A DNA stretch of 5,874 nt from Betaproteobacteria bacterium (GTDB lineage Bacteria > Pseudomonadota > Gammaproteobacteria > Burkholderiales > CAIKXV01): NCBI GenBank assembly GCA_947456915.1, contig CANGUQ010000261.1:1-5874 (forward strand). The letters run 5' to 3'. Shown here in pieces: positions 5,822 through 5,874 of this stretch (its first letter is position 1; the number at the start of each line of letters is the position of its first letter). The notes beneath the pieces were generated by a model. It worked only from the letters and a program-made list of their open reading frames with translations, did no database searches and was not told the DNA's origin. A program made the translations under genes and the position numbers.

Positions 5822-5874
5822 TCAGCCGCCGCGGCGCCGGCGCGGCGTTGCGCGCGTGCCAGCAGGGCGCGGCA
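5822..5874 (-). CDS. Possible 3' end of an upstream gene (partial)
   Basis: The last bases of the window, read on the minus strand, leave a frame open from the edge to a TGA at 5824-5822. It would encode about 16 residues rich in Arg, Pro and Gly. The stop would lie 8 bp before the ATG of the reductase gene, a spacing typical of an operon. Other minus-strand frames are also open here, so this may be non-coding. No family can be named. Confidence 0.2.
   Translation of the reverse strand, partial: PRPAGTRATPRRRRGG

Overview
The window is very GC-rich, densely coded DNA. The gene families suggest a Burkholderiales-type betaproteobacterium: a Bug/TctC-family periplasmic binding protein, a class greatly expanded in that order, sits beside catabolic oxygenases and a LysR-type regulator. 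The taxonomic call is an inference from gene content and codon use; no marker gene is present.

Layout. Positions 38-3704 (minus strand) hold a three-gene unit, read right to left: an HpaB-family flavin-dependent monooxygenase (3704-2226), a Bug/TctC extracytoplasmic binding protein (2166-1153) and a TauD/TfdA-type Fe(II)/2-oxoglutarate dioxygenase (1138-38). The gaps are 59 and 14 bp. A hairpin lies in the first gap, and another lies immediately after the last stop codon. A 144-bp divergent intergenic region (3705-3848) carries several small repeats and dyads. It separates this unit from a LysR-type regulator on the plus strand (3849-4805, probable TTG start). A convergent GhrA-like glyoxylate/hydroxypyruvate reductase (5813-4884, minus) follows across a 77-78 bp gap with a GC-rich hairpin. 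The last 61 bases may hold the end of another minus-strand gene.

How the genes may work together (inference). The LysR protein probably senses a small aromatic or carboxylate compound and controls the divergent unit. The Bug protein would capture an organic acid in the periplasm. The flavin monooxygenase and the Fe/2OG dioxygenase would then carry out two different oxygenations of the substrate or its product. The partners expected for two of these proteins, a flavin reductase (HpaC type) and TctA/TctB membrane subunits, are not in the window. The flavin monooxygenase keeps two of three catalytic residues known from 4-hydroxyphenylacetate hydroxylases but seems to have Glu in place of the Tyr. 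Its substrate may therefore not be 4-hydroxyphenylacetate. I see no CRISPR array, tRNA, rRNA, insertion sequence or phage gene.
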